DNA of 46,217 nucleotides from Paracoccus limosus (GTDB lineage: Bacteria > Pseudomonadota > Alphaproteobacteria > Rhodobacterales > Rhodobacteraceae). The position numbers were made by a program, and so were the translations under genes. The notes beneath the pieces were generated by a model. That model did no database searches. It was not told the origin of the DNA and saw only the letters and a program-made list of their open reading frames with translations. Positions 1 to 9,697 of this stretch are shown here, in pieces. The stretch is taken from the NCBI RefSeq assembly GCF_009711185.1, contig NZ_WMIF01000028.1, forward strand, positions 1-46,217, written 5' to 3'. Position 1 is the stretch's first letter; every line of letters begins with the position of its first letter.

Positions 1-45
1 ATCAGCATCCCGTGCTCGGCCTCCGATAATCATCGAAGGCACAAT

Positions 46-104
46 GGACCCAACCCCCGGTCGGTGGGGTCCCTTTTGGACGCCGATCACCCCAGAAGCG
101 GGGT
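46..104. terminator. Weak hairpins beyond the hsd operon
   Basis: Two short inverted repeats lie where transcription of the hsd operon should end. GGACCC at 46-51 pairs with GGGTCC at 67-72, followed on the plus strand by CTTTT. ACCCC at 89-93 pairs with GGGGT at 100-104 around a 6-nt loop and overlaps the stop of the last small ORF. Neither has a good U-tract on the minus strand, so terminator function is only inferred from position. Confidence 0.25.
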
Positions 105-236
105 CCTTATTGCAAGCCGTTCAACACGCGCGACCTTGCCGTGCAGGTCGTCGTGCATCTCGGCCAGCAGCAGGCGGGCGAAGTCCAGATCGGTCAGGTC
201 AGACAGCAGATCGGGCTGGTCACCGCCGCCGGTCAT
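87..236 (-). CDS. 49-residue protein at the end of the hsd operon
   Basis: The ATG at 236 overlaps the hsdS stop (ATGA), which suggests translational coupling. The 49-residue product is rich in Asp and Leu (DLLSDLTDLDFARLLLAEM) and looks helical and soluble, with no signal peptide or membrane segment. I do not recognise a family. Its place as the last cistron of a type I restriction operon suggests a role tied to that complex, but this is inference only. It could also be a chance ORF. Confidence 0.45.
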   Translation of the reverse strand: MTGGGDQPDLLSDLTDLDFARLLLAEMHDDLHGKVARVERLAIRTPLLG

Positions 237-1390
237 GCGGCCCTGTCCCCGGCGCCGAAGACCTGATGCAGAAGCGCGGGGATCAGGGCGTCGGCGTCCA
301 AGGCCGAGGCGGCGCGGATGGTGCGGATGCGGCGGGCCTTGGCCTGAAGGCGGTCGAACCGGCGTTGGGTTTCCAGCGGCGGCACGGGGACCTCGATGGC
401 GGGCAGTTTCTTCGAGGACAGCGTCTTGTTGCGGGCAATCGTGCCGGGAGAGTTGCCAACCACGCTGGAAAACCCTTCGGGTGTGCGGAAATAGGCGAGC
501 AGAAAGCCCGGCGTGGCCAATTCCGGATTCGCTTCGCATGTCAGCATCCTGTGATTGCCGACCGTGCCCTCATCATGGGCTTCGGCAACCGCGATGGCTT
601 TTTCCCACGCCATGAGATTGCTGAACACCAGATCGCCTTCCTTGATCCAGAAAAGATCCTGCCAACTGAACTCGGAGCCGGGCATCGTGCGGCGATGGAA
701 AATACCGTTGTAGAAGCTGCGCACGCCGATCTCGGTATAGTCCGTATCCGGTTCGATCTCAACCGGGCGGCGGATCAGGGGGGCGACCTCGGCCATGGGG
801 CGGCGGGGGGCATCCTCGATGCAGCGGGCGAAGGCCTTGGCCAGCATCGCCTGCATGTCGGCCTCCATCGCGGCTGTGGCGCGCTCCCGCGCCGCGACCA
901 GCCCCGCCACCCGATCCAGCCGCGCTACGATGCGTTGCTGTTCGGCGAGAGGTGGGAGGGGGATCTGGACATCAAGGAAGCGTTTCGGCCGGACCGATGC
1001 GTATCCCGTGGTTCCGCGAGCGGCGGCACCGAGCTCCGGTTCGAAATAGTTCGCAATCGACAGATAACGGAACCACTCGACAGAAATCTGTGACGGGTCG
1101 AGGTCGAACAGAAAAAAATGGCTGGTGCAAAGCGCCCCGTCACCTTCGGACGGGACGACACCGAGCGCCCCTTTCTTAGCCCAGATCTCTGAAACGATCA
1201 CCTGACCAGCTTTAGCGATCTGATGCCGCGTCATGCGGACTTCTGCACCGTCTGCGGGCTTGTCTGGCACGACTCCGCGACCATAAAGCTTGACCGACAA
1301 CTTCTTGTAGGGACGTGGCTCTAGCTCGGTGACGTATTCGGAATATTGCGCGGCGACCTCCCCCAGCCGCACCAAGGGCCAGCCCATCAC
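233..1390 (-). CDS. hsdS: Type I restriction enzyme specificity subunit HsdS
   Basis: This is the DNA-recognition subunit that directs the HsdM methylase and HsdR translocase to a bipartite target. Two target-recognition domains of similar size are visible, each ending in a conserved spacer start: IPLPPLAEQQRIVARLDRV after the first and VPVPPLETQRRFDRL after the second, each followed by a helical segment. The length of 385 residues is normal for a full two-TRD HsdS. The start at 1390 overlaps the end of hsdM by 4 bp. No frameshift or invertible repeat was seen, so the gene looks intact and non-phase-variable. Confidence 0.93.
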   Translation of the reverse strand: MMGWPLVRLGEVAAQYSEYVTELEPRPYKKLSVKLYGRGVVPDKPADGAEVRMTRHQIAKAGQVIVSEIWAKKGALGVVPSEGDGALCTSHFFLFDLDPSQISVEWFRYLSIANYFEPELGAAARGTTGYASVRPKRFLDVQIPLPPLAEQQRIVARLDRVAGLVAARERATAAMEADMQAMLAKAFARCIEDAPRRPMAEVAPLIRRPVEIEPDTDYTEIGVRSFYNGIFHRRTMPGSEFSWQDLFWIKEGDLVFSNLMAWEKAIAVAEAHDEGTVGNHRMLTCEANPELATPGFLLAYFRTPEGFSSVVGNSPGTIARNKTLSSKKLPAIEVPVPPLETQRRFDRLQAKARRIRTIRAASALDADALIPALLHQVFGAGDRAA

Positions 1391-2952
1391 GTGCCCCCCG
1401 CGAGTTCCGCGCGAATCTCGTCCATGATCGCCATGATCTCGCGCTCGCGGGCGGTGATGGCCTCGACGATTTCATCCGGCTTGCGGTGATCCTCGGCCTC
1501 AAGCGCATGAGGGTTCTTCAAATCGAGATTGCAGGCGATGACCCGGCGGTCGGCGTCGCGCTGGATCAGGCCAGCGGCGGAAACCTTCCAGGCGCGCTCA
1601 TTTTCCTCGCGATTCTTCCACCATGCGAGGCAGTCCGCGAACTCCTCATAGGCCATGGGCGCGGTCTTGGAATATTTCTTGCGACCCTCGGGCAGCGGCA
1701 TCTCATAATACCAGATGTCCTTCGTCGGTCCGCTGGTGTCGAAGAAGATCAGGTTTGCCGGGATGTCGGTGTAGGGCGCGAATACGCCTTCGCGCAGGCG
1801 AACCACCGTGTGCAGGTTGAACTTTTCCAGCAGGTCGGCCTTGATCCGGGCCGAGATGCCATCGCCGAACAGCGTGCCGTGCGGGACGACGACCGCCGCC
1901 CGCCCGCGCCCGGCGCGCTTCAAGCGCCGCATGATCAGTTGCAGGAACAGCAGCGCGGTTTCGGCCGTGCGCCGGTCCTCGGGGAAGTTGTTCAGGATCC
2001 CCGCCTCTTCCTCGCCGCCGAAGGGCGGGTTGGTGAGGATGATGTTCACCCGCTCGGCCTCGCCGATCTCGTTCAGGCGAAAGCGCAGCGCGTTTCCGGC
2101 GTCGATCCGGGGCGCGTGCAACCCGTGCAGCAGCAGGTTCAGCTGCGCCAGCAGGAAGGGCAGCGATTTGGCCTCGCCGCCGAGAATGCTGGCCTCTTGC
2201 AGGATGCGGCGTTTCTCGACGGTGTCGGCCTGCTTTTCTAAGTGCAGGAAGGATTCGGTCAGGAAACCGGCGGTGCCGCAGGCCGGATCGAGGATGGTTT
2301 CGCCAAGCTGCGGGTCGGTGACCTCGACCATGAAGCGCACGACCGGGCGCGGGGTGTAGAACTCGCCCGAGTCGCCGGCGGCGTCGCGCATCTCGCGCAA
2401 AAGCGTTTCGTAGAGGCGGCCGAGGGTGTGAACCTCCTCGGAGGAATCGAAATGGATGCCGTCGATCAGGTTCACCACGTCGCGCAGCAGATAGCCGCTT
2501 TCCATGCGGTTGGTGAAACCCTGAAAGACGGTGGCGATGACGTCGCGGCGTTCGCGCCGGCCATTGTCACCGCGCAAAGCCCGCAGATAGGCAAAAAGGC
2601 CGACGCCTTTGGTTCCATCAGGGCGCTCGGCCTTCTCTGCGGTCAGGAAGGACAGCAGCTCCGGGCCGGTGATACCGTCCACCTCGGCTGCCCAGTCGCG
2701 CCAGCGATACGGGGCTTCGATGATCGGGCGGTAATCCTTGCCGGCCAGTTCGGCGCGTTCCTCCTCGATCCGCTCCATGTCGTCGAGAAACTTCAGGAAC
2801 ATGATCCAGGTCAGCATCGGCAGGCGATCAAGATCGCCGTTCAGCCCCTTGTCCTTGCGCATGATCTTGCGGGCGGATTTGATGATGCTGTCGAGACGCT
2901 GGGCGGTCGTCAGTTGCTTGGGCGCAGCCTTCTTGCGGGCGGGTTTGGCCAT
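1387..2952 (-). CDS. hsdM: Type I N6-adenine DNA methyltransferase HsdM
   Basis: This is the modification subunit of the type I system. It has an N-terminal helical HsdM_N region (about residues 15-160) and a Rossmann methylase domain with the SAM-binding motif DPACGTAGF (222-230) and the catalytic motif NPPF (308-311). The GEFYTPRPVVRFMV segment just before motif I is typical of HsdM. The 521-residue length is normal. The gene lies 17 bp downstream of hsdR and overlaps hsdS by 4 bp, so the three subunits are probably co-expressed. It appears intact. Confidence 0.96.
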   Translation of the reverse strand: MAKPARKKAAPKQLTTAQRLDSIIKSARKIMRKDKGLNGDLDRLPMLTWIMFLKFLDDMERIEEERAELAGKDYRPIIEAPYRWRDWAAEVDGITGPELLSFLTAEKAERPDGTKGVGLFAYLRALRGDNGRRERRDVIATVFQGFTNRMESGYLLRDVVNLIDGIHFDSSEEVHTLGRLYETLLREMRDAAGDSGEFYTPRPVVRFMVEVTDPQLGETILDPACGTAGFLTESFLHLEKQADTVEKRRILQEASILGGEAKSLPFLLAQLNLLLHGLHAPRIDAGNALRFRLNEIGEAERVNIILTNPPFGGEEEAGILNNFPEDRRTAETALLFLQLIMRRLKRAGRGRAAVVVPHGTLFGDGISARIKADLLEKFNLHTVVRLREGVFAPYTDIPANLIFFDTSGPTKDIWYYEMPLPEGRKKYSKTAPMAYEEFADCLAWWKNREENERAWKVSAAGLIQRDADRRVIACNLDLKNPHALEAEDHRKPDEIVEAITAREREIMAIMDEIRAELAGGT

Positions 2953-2969
2953 TTGGGCATTCCTTCAGG

Positions 2970-5342
2970 TCAGGCGATATAGAGCAGTCGCTGTAGCTCG
3001 GTGACGGCGCTGCGAAGCTCCTTTCCCCCGCCGAAGCGTCTGGCGATTTCTATGACGTTGCCCCATTCATTGAAAGGCGGGACTTCGAGAATATCGGGCA
3101 GCTTGAACTGCGCGCTGCCATGTTCGGCGTATTTTTCAAGAACAGCGTCGAGAACCTTGCGGGCATCCGGGCCGAAACGGGCTAGGAAGGCGTCCTGTTC
3201 GCGCAGCAGGCGGTCGGCTCGCTCGCGTCTTGTGCGCAGAGGGGTGTTGTAGGCCAGATGACACAGGAGGTCGAAAGGATCGGCCTCGGGCTTGCCCACG
3301 GCCTCGGCCAGGGTGTCGAGGTCGATGCCCTTTTCCTCGAGTTGCTCGACGATTTCGGCACGGCGCTCAGGGTCGAGCCAGTCGGAGCGCAGCTCGGAAG
3401 CATTGGGATAGAGGGTGCGGACCTTGTCGCCGGTGTAGTCGGTCAGCTGGCGGCAGGCGAGCTTCTTGCCCTCGGCATCGAGTTCATAGACGAGATGACG
3501 GACGACAGAGACCTCGCCGCCATCGACATAAAACTTCCGCGGCCCCGGTTCCGGTTCCGGCTCGGGGTCGCCCAGAGGCGGCTCTGGTCCCTCGGGGATG
3601 TCGCCCGGCTCGGGCGCCACATCCTCAGCCTCGTGTTCCTCGATGGTTTCGCCGTCTTCGTTGATGACGGATTCGGCCTCGCGGACCGGCTCGCCATCGA
3701 AGGCGGGGTCGGCGAACATGCGCGTCGCCGTGCCAGTATAGTCGATGATGTTGAAGGCAAGCTTGCCGTAGTCCGGGCGCAGCCGGGTGCCGCGGCCGAT
3801 GATCTGCTTGAACTCGGGCATCGAGCCCACGGTGCGCGCCAGAACCACATTCTTGCAGGTAGGCGCATCGACGCCGGTTGTCAGCAGCTGCGATGTGGTC
3901 AGGATGACCGGGGTGTCGGTCTCCACATCCTGGAACTTGGAGAGGTGACCCCGGCCGATGTCGCCTTCGTCGGCGGTGACGCGGCAGACATAGTCCGGGT
4001 TGTCGCGCACGAGGTCGGCATTCAGTTCCGCCAGCGCCTGACGCATCTCCAGCGCGTGCTCCTGATCCACGCAGAATACGATGGTCTTGGCCATACGGTC
4101 GGTCTCGGCCATGAAGTCGGCGAGATGGCGGGCGATGGCGCGGGTCCGGGCGCGCAAGGCGACGACGCGCTCGAAGTCACGGGTCTGGTATTCATTGTCG
4201 GGGACTTCTCGGCCGTATCGGTCCAACTCGCCCCGGCTTGGCCGCCAGCCTGCGGCGTCATAGTCCGTGATCACCCGATGCACGCGGTAAGGCGCAAGGA
4301 AGCCATCCGCGATCCCCTGCGCCAGGCTGTATTCGTAGAGGGGATCGCCGAAATAGGTGTAGGTATCGACATTCTCCTCGCGCCGGGGCGTCGCGGTCAT
4401 GCCGATCTGGGTGGCCGGCTCGAACCATTCGAGGATCTCGCGCCAATTGCTGTCGTCGCGCGCGCTGCCGCGGTGGCATTCATCCACGATGATCAGGTCG
4501 AAGAAGTCGCGAGGATATTCCCGATACAGTCCGGGCCGGTTCTCGTCGCGCGCAATCGACTGGTAGATCGCGAAATACATGTCGCGGCTCTTAACCGCGA
4601 TGCCACCGGCGATCTTGTGGCGCGCGTCGCCGAAGGGGCTGAAATCCTTGGCCATCGGATCGTCGACGAGGACATTGCGGTCGGCCAGGAACAGAACTTT
4701 TGGTGTGCGGTTCACGCCCTTGCCGTTCCAGCGCGCCGACCACAGCTTCCAGCTGATCTGGAAGGCGACGGCAGTCTTGCCTGCCCCGGTGCAGAGCGTG
4801 AGCAGGATCCGTTTCCGCCCCTGCAGCACTGCCTGGACGGCACGATTGACCGCGATTTCCTGATAGTACCGCAACGGCTTCGCGCGATCCGGAAAGCTCG
4901 GGGTCAGCAACCGCTCGGCTGTGAGCGGGTCGTTTAGTCCCTCTGCCGCGCGCTGGCGCGCCCACAGCTCATCCGGGCTCGGGAACGCGTCCAGCATACG
5001 CTCGATACCGGTCGTGTAGTCGAATTCCACAATCTCGGCGCCATTGGTGGCGTAGGCAAATTTGAGCCCAAGAATCTCGGCATAATCCTTGGCCTGCTGC
5101 AAGCCATCTGCGGCATGGCGGTATCTGGCCTTGGCCTCTACCACGGCAATCGGGAAGTCGGGGTTGTAGCGCAGAACATAGTCCGCGCGCTTCTGCTTGC
5201 CCCTGCGGGCCCGGCCGCCGACGAAGACGATCCGGCCATCCGTGAACGTCCGCTGCTCATTGATGGCATGCGGCCGGTCGTCCCAGCCTGCTTCCTGCAG
5301 CTTCGGGACGACAAGTTTGCGGCAGGTATCGGCCTCGTTCAC
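2970..5342 (-). CDS. hsdR: Type I restriction endonuclease/translocase HsdR
   Basis: This is the ATP-dependent translocase and nuclease subunit. The N-terminus carries a PD-(D/E)xK-like nuclease (RADYVLRYNPDFPIAVVEAKA, with D54, E69 and K71 as candidate catalytic residues). The superfamily 2 helicase core has Walker A TGAGKT (about 185-190), a DECH box (287-290), GMTATP and the motif VI stretch QIIGRGTRLRPD. An acidic, proline-rich linker near residues 560-600 leads to a C-terminal helical domain of the EcoEI type. At 790 residues it is near the short end for HsdR but matches EcoEI-like enzymes. It follows the DUF262 gene with a 20-bp gap. Confidence 0.95.
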   Translation of the reverse strand: MNEADTCRKLVVPKLQEAGWDDRPHAINEQRTFTDGRIVFVGGRARRGKQKRADYVLRYNPDFPIAVVEAKARYRHAADGLQQAKDYAEILGLKFAYATNGAEIVEFDYTTGIERMLDAFPSPDELWARQRAAEGLNDPLTAERLLTPSFPDRAKPLRYYQEIAVNRAVQAVLQGRKRILLTLCTGAGKTAVAFQISWKLWSARWNGKGVNRTPKVLFLADRNVLVDDPMAKDFSPFGDARHKIAGGIAVKSRDMYFAIYQSIARDENRPGLYREYPRDFFDLIIVDECHRGSARDDSNWREILEWFEPATQIGMTATPRREENVDTYTYFGDPLYEYSLAQGIADGFLAPYRVHRVITDYDAAGWRPSRGELDRYGREVPDNEYQTRDFERVVALRARTRAIARHLADFMAETDRMAKTIVFCVDQEHALEMRQALAELNADLVRDNPDYVCRVTADEGDIGRGHLSKFQDVETDTPVILTTSQLLTTGVDAPTCKNVVLARTVGSMPEFKQIIGRGTRLRPDYGKLAFNIIDYTGTATRMFADPAFDGEPVREAESVINEDGETIEEHEAEDVAPEPGDIPEGPEPPLGDPEPEPEPGPRKFYVDGGEVSVVRHLVYELDAEGKKLACRQLTDYTGDKVRTLYPNASELRSDWLDPERRAEIVEQLEEKGIDLDTLAEAVGKPEADPFDLLCHLAYNTPLRTRRERADRLLREQDAFLARFGPDARKVLDAVLEKYAEHGSAQFKLPDILEVPPFNEWGNVIEIARRFGGGKELRSAVTELQRLLYIA

Positions 5343-5362
5343 CGGTGCACCCCGAAACCCAC

Positions 5363-7075
5363 CTATGCCGATTCAGCCACAAGGGGCTGGCCAGTGGTGG
5401 CGGAGGCGGCCGGAGAGGCCAACGACCAGACTCTTACGGCGCGGCCGACAAGGTCGATCTGGCGCGAGGCCAGCTGATCCTTCGTCCATTCGTCTGCCGC
5501 CAGGATTGGCTTGGTGGTGTCGAACGAGACCTTGTCGTTCTTCCTGGAGAAGACTTCCTTCTTGCGATCGAACGAATAGAACTTTGCCTTGTAATTCTTG
5601 ATCCCGGCCAGCAGCGCCAAATTGCCAAGGCGATGCAGCCAAAGGCGATGATCGTCATCGGTGAAACGTTCGCGCCAGTAATCATCCTTCAGCGCCTGCG
5701 GCAGGACGTGCTCGATGGTGATCTTGCCGCCGAAATCCTTGGTGACCGATTCATCCTGGTCCGCCTCCTCGAGGCGCAGCAGAACCGCCTGAGCGAAAGG
5801 CCGACCATAGACCTCCCCGTCAATCAGCGAGCGGAACTCGTCATCGTTCGCGTTGCTGAGGAAAATTGCCCGGATGTCGTCGGCCGACTTGCCGGCCCGG
5901 ATTGCCGTTATCAGCTGGAAATACACAGTAAGGCGTGCTGTGAACGCAAGGCGCCTGATCCAGTTCTGATAGGTGATCCGCTCGAGCAGGTCGATGAACT
6001 CGTCCTCGGTCAAGGCAGGCGCCGGGTTCTCGTTCGCGATCAGCGCAGGCTCCGGCCGGTTGAGAAAGGCAAGCAGCGGCGGAATCCATTCCTCGAATGC
6101 CACGCGCTGCAATGACCTGACGGCGCGGCGTGCGGCGGGTGTCTCGAAATCATTTCGCAGGATGCGCAGGTAGTTCCGGGCAGAGGTGTTCAGCTCCCCC
6201 AGAAGCGAGAACGGGCTCGCTGCGGCTTCGACCAGCGGCTCGAACTCCTCGTGGAGCGCCTTGCGGGCCTTGGTGGCGACGATGGAACTGCGGTGATGCG
6301 CCATGAACTGATCCAGGCGCTCGATCCCGATCTGCTCTTCCAGCTCAAGCCACGCCTCGTCCAGCTCGCCGCTTCGTGTCGAATTGCCGCCGAGGCGGGC
6401 GAAAAGCATGTTCTTGATCAGGTCGGCGTTCGACAACGCCATGCCGCGTGCGTTCAACACGTTAAAGAGACGATACGCGGATTGCCAGGATGCCGTGGTC
6501 ACGAAGACCACATAGACCTTGCTGAGCAGGAAATTGGCAAAGAGCTTCAGCGTCTTCTGGTCGTGCTGACCGATGAAGGCGTCGATGGCTTCGAGGTTTT
6601 CGACAATCCGCTGCTTTGGCGCATCCTGATCCTTGACGATCTCCTTGCGGATCGCATCCGGGATGGCCTGGCCGGCAAGAACATGACGCCGGAAGAAGCT
6701 CTGGTCGCGTTGGCGCAACGTCAGCCGCGGAGTTTCCTCCTCCCCCGTCAGGGCATTGCGTGGCAAGACACGACGTCCAAGTTCGGATTTTGCGGGTTCA
6801 TCGACCGCGTCCCGGAGTCGGGAAAAAATGAGGTTCAGCGTGGTCAGTCGCTGCTGACCGTCGACAACGTCGTAGAGGCGGCCCTTTTCGCGCTCGATGG
6901 TGATGAGCGACCCAATGAAATACTCTTCATCGTTGGCTTCGTAGGCTTCCCAGATATCGTCGAGCAATTGCTCTACGTTACCCTTCTCCCATGAATATGG
7001 GCGTTGGTACGCGGGGATTTCGTAACGAATCTGTTCGGTCAAAATCTGGCTGATCGTGCGCTCGGCCGCTTCCAT
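5363..7075 (-). CDS. DUF262-DUF1524 (GmrSD-like) nuclease
   Basis: The N-terminus has IPAYQRPYSW (20-29) and DGQQRLTTL (72-80), the signatures of DUF262, a ParB-like domain coupled to nucleotide-dependent activity in GmrS-type enzymes. The C-terminus has ITIEHVLPQ followed by RLGNLALL and an NYKAKFYSF segment, the His-Asn nuclease layout of DUF1524. The 570-residue fusion matches single-chain GmrSD-like proteins, which restrict modified phage DNA. It is the first gene of the operon that continues into hsdR, hsdM and hsdS. Its real target here is unknown; activity against modified DNA is inferred from the family. Confidence 0.88.
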   Translation of the reverse strand: MEAAERTISQILTEQIRYEIPAYQRPYSWEKGNVEQLLDDIWEAYEANDEEYFIGSLITIEREKGRLYDVVDGQQRLTTLNLIFSRLRDAVDEPAKSELGRRVLPRNALTGEEETPRLTLRQRDQSFFRRHVLAGQAIPDAIRKEIVKDQDAPKQRIVENLEAIDAFIGQHDQKTLKLFANFLLSKVYVVFVTTASWQSAYRLFNVLNARGMALSNADLIKNMLFARLGGNSTRSGELDEAWLELEEQIGIERLDQFMAHHRSSIVATKARKALHEEFEPLVEAAASPFSLLGELNTSARNYLRILRNDFETPAARRAVRSLQRVAFEEWIPPLLAFLNRPEPALIANENPAPALTEDEFIDLLERITYQNWIRRLAFTARLTVYFQLITAIRAGKSADDIRAIFLSNANDDEFRSLIDGEVYGRPFAQAVLLRLEEADQDESVTKDFGGKITIEHVLPQALKDDYWRERFTDDDHRLWLHRLGNLALLAGIKNYKAKFYSFDRKKEVFSRKNDKVSFDTTKPILAADEWTKDQLASRQIDLVGRAVRVWSLASPAASATTGQPLVAESA

Positions 7076-7196
7076 TGTCGCTCTCTACTATCGGACGGCG
7101 GCGACCTTGCCGAGCGCCCCGATATCGAGCTGACATTGCCGCCTTTTACTGCGGCAGACTAAGCCGCGAACTTCACCTGACGCAAGCCGGATGGCG

Positions 7197-7586
7197 CTAT
7201 GTCCTTGCAAATGCCAGAGGCTGATCTGCCCACTCTGCCGGGAACGGTTCCATCAGCCGGGCGAGCGTCACCTCCAGCCCCTGCCGCCCATCGAGGATCG
7301 CCCCGACAAGGTCGGGTGCAAGCAGCGTCATCCTGAGCAAGCGGGTGAGATAGGAAACTGTGATCCCCTCACGCTCGGCCAGTTCGGAAATCGACGTGAA
7401 CTCGCCCGACTCCAGCATGCGCTTCCAGCGGAAGGCGCGCGCCAGCGCCTTGACGAGCGTGCCGTCTGTCCGGCGCGGTTGTACGGCACCGTCCGGCATC
7501 TGCATCTCCTTACGCCCGCCGCGCTTCACGATAATGAACGGGACATGGAGCGTCACCGTCTCGGGGATCGGAGCCCCTCGGATCAT
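7197..7586 (-). CDS. Recombinase-linked HTH-like protein
   Basis: This 129-residue protein is last in the recombinase cassette; its ATG at 7586 overlaps the recombinase stop by 4 bp. Residues around 62-90 (FTSISELAEREGITVSYLTR) look like a helix-turn-helix, similar to the ParB/KorB type, so DNA binding is likely. Such a partner could assist or direct recombination, for example as a directionality factor, but nothing in the sequence proves that. I do not recognise a named family. Confidence 0.7.
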   Translation of the reverse strand: MIRGAPIPETVTLHVPFIIVKRGGRKEMQMPDGAVQPRRTDGTLVKALARAFRWKRMLESGEFTSISELAEREGITVSYLTRLLRMTLLAPDLVGAILDGRQGLEVTLARLMEPFPAEWADQPLAFART

Positions 7587-8904
7587 GCGGCCGCTCCCAT
7601 GTTTCCGGCCAGCATCTCGCGTGCGAGGCCGCCGAGCCCATCCACACGGAGGCGCACGTTGAGCCCGTCCGTGCCGATGTCCACGCGCTCAACCAGCAGC
7701 GCCACGATGCGCGCCTGCTCGGCGGGGAATAGTTCGTCCCACAGTGGATCGAGCTGCTGCAGGGCCGCGCGGGCGTCGGATTCGGTGATATCGTCGGCAT
7801 GGGCGCGCGCTGCCCTACACGTCCCTGCAACGATCTCGGGCTGGCGGAACACGGCGCGCAGTTGGTCGATGACGGCCGCTTCGATCTCGCCTGCGGGCAC
7901 GCGGCCGACGGGGCACGACCCGGCGCCATGCTTCAGCACGGTCTGGCTGACATAGTAGCGGTAAAGCCTGTCGCCCTTGCGCGTGTGCGTCGGCGAGAAC
8001 GCCGCGCCATCGGGCCCGAACAGCAGCCCCTTCAGCAGCGCGGGCGTGTCGGCGCGGGTGCGCGCGGCGCGCTTGCGCGGGCTCTCCTGCAGGATGGCGT
8101 GAACCTTGTCCCACATCTCGCGCTCGATGATCGCGTCATGCTCACCGGGATAGCTGTCGCCCTTGTGGACCGCCTCGCCAATGTAGGCGCGATTGCTGAG
8201 CATCCGATAGATGTACTTCTTGTCGATCCTGTTCCCGCGCGGGGTTTGGATGCCGCGTGCGCCGACTTCTCGCGCCAGTTCCGTGCAGGATCCGATCTCG
8301 AGGAACCGGGCGAAGATCCAGCGGACATGCTCGGCGGTGTCCTCGTCGACCAGCAGCTTCCTGTTCTCGACGCGGTAGCCGAAGGGCGGCACACCGCCCA
8401 TCCACATTCCCTTCTTGCGGCTGGCAGCGACCTTGTCGCGGATGCGCTCGGCGGTGACCTCCCGCTCGAACTGGGCGAACGAGAGCAGGATGTTCAGCGT
8501 CAACCGCCCCATCGAGGTTGTCGTATTGAACGACTGCGTCACCGAGACGAACGTCACGCCGTTCCGGTCGAACACCTCGACAAGCTTGGCGAAGTCGGCC
8601 AACGAGCGGCTGAGGCGGTCGATCTTGTAGACCACGACCACGTCGACCAGCCCGTCCTCGATATCCTCGAGCAGCCGCTTCAGTCCGGGGCGTTCCAGCG
8701 TGCCGCCCGAAATGCCGCCGTCGTCATACTGATCGCGAACCAGCACCCAGCCCTCGGACCGCTGGCTGGCGATGTACGCCTCACAGGCCTCTCGCTGCGC
8801 GTGGAGGCTGTTGAACTCCTGTTCCAGCCCTTCCTCGGAGGATTTGCGGGTGTAGACCGCGCAGCGCAGCTTGCAGACGACCTTTGATTTTTCCGGCGCC
8901 TTCG

Positions 8905-8908
<4 letters not shown>
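7583..8908 (-). CDS. Large serine recombinase
   Basis: The N-terminal resolvase domain carries YTRKSS, with S23 the expected nucleophile, plus DDGGISGGTLERPGLKRLL and YKIDRLSRSLADFAKLVE, all hallmarks of large serine recombinases. A recombinase domain (VPPFGYRVENRKLLVDE, then IDKKYIYRMLSNRAYIG) and a zinc-ribbon/coiled region follow. The start at 8908 is chosen because AGGGGG lies 6-7 nt upstream and the ATG overlaps the DUF2924 stop; a longer in-frame extension to 9064 lacks this and reads as low-complexity. The 441-residue product probably integrates and excises the neighbouring element. Confidence 0.93.
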
Positions 8909-9356
<448 letters not shown>

Positions 9357-9360
<4 letters not shown>

Positions 9361-9560
9361 GCATTTCTCCGGTGCGTTGGAGTTGCATGACGGCATTGGT
9401 CGGGCGGATAGTGTAGGCAACTATCTCCAGTTTCGTCAGATACTTCGGCACCATCCCGCATCTGCAACCGAACAAGCCCGAGAGCCAGCAGGCCGCACAG
9501 TTCGGCTCGGCGCTCGGCTGTGGTCATCTGGTCGGCAGGCAGGGGATTGGGGCGTTTCAT
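9357..9560 (-). CDS. Small protein opening the recombinase cassette
   Basis: This 67-residue ORF has a helical first half (MTTAERRAELCGLLALGLVRL) and a polar C-terminus. Similar small ORFs commonly precede DUF2924-recombinase pairs in Rhodobacterales, as I recall the family. It overlaps the DUF2924 start by 4 bp, so the cassette reads as 67-residue ORF, DUF2924, recombinase, HTH-like protein without a gap. Function unknown. Confidence 0.7.
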
Positions 9561-9697
9561 GCGGGCCTCGGAGCAGTCGTCTCCTCTGGCCTCTACTCGT
9601 CGATGCCAGAAAGCGTCCCAGCCGATCCCGCGCAGGTTGATGAATCACGCGAAAGAACGTATCAAGAACACTGGTTTTGCAGGAAAGGGGATTCGTC

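Noticed and set aside
2428..2475. GTGAACCT and AGGTTCAC in hsdM
   Set aside because: Isolated single copies without periodic spacing, as expected by chance.
3258..4937. 559-codon plus-strand ORF
   Set aside because: It is antisense to hsdR, whose motifs are all in the minus frame; composition is that of a shadow.
7151..7167. Hairpin GCGGC/GCCGC after the recombinase cassette
   Set aside because: Only 5 bp with a 7-nt loop and no U-tract; too weak to call a terminator.
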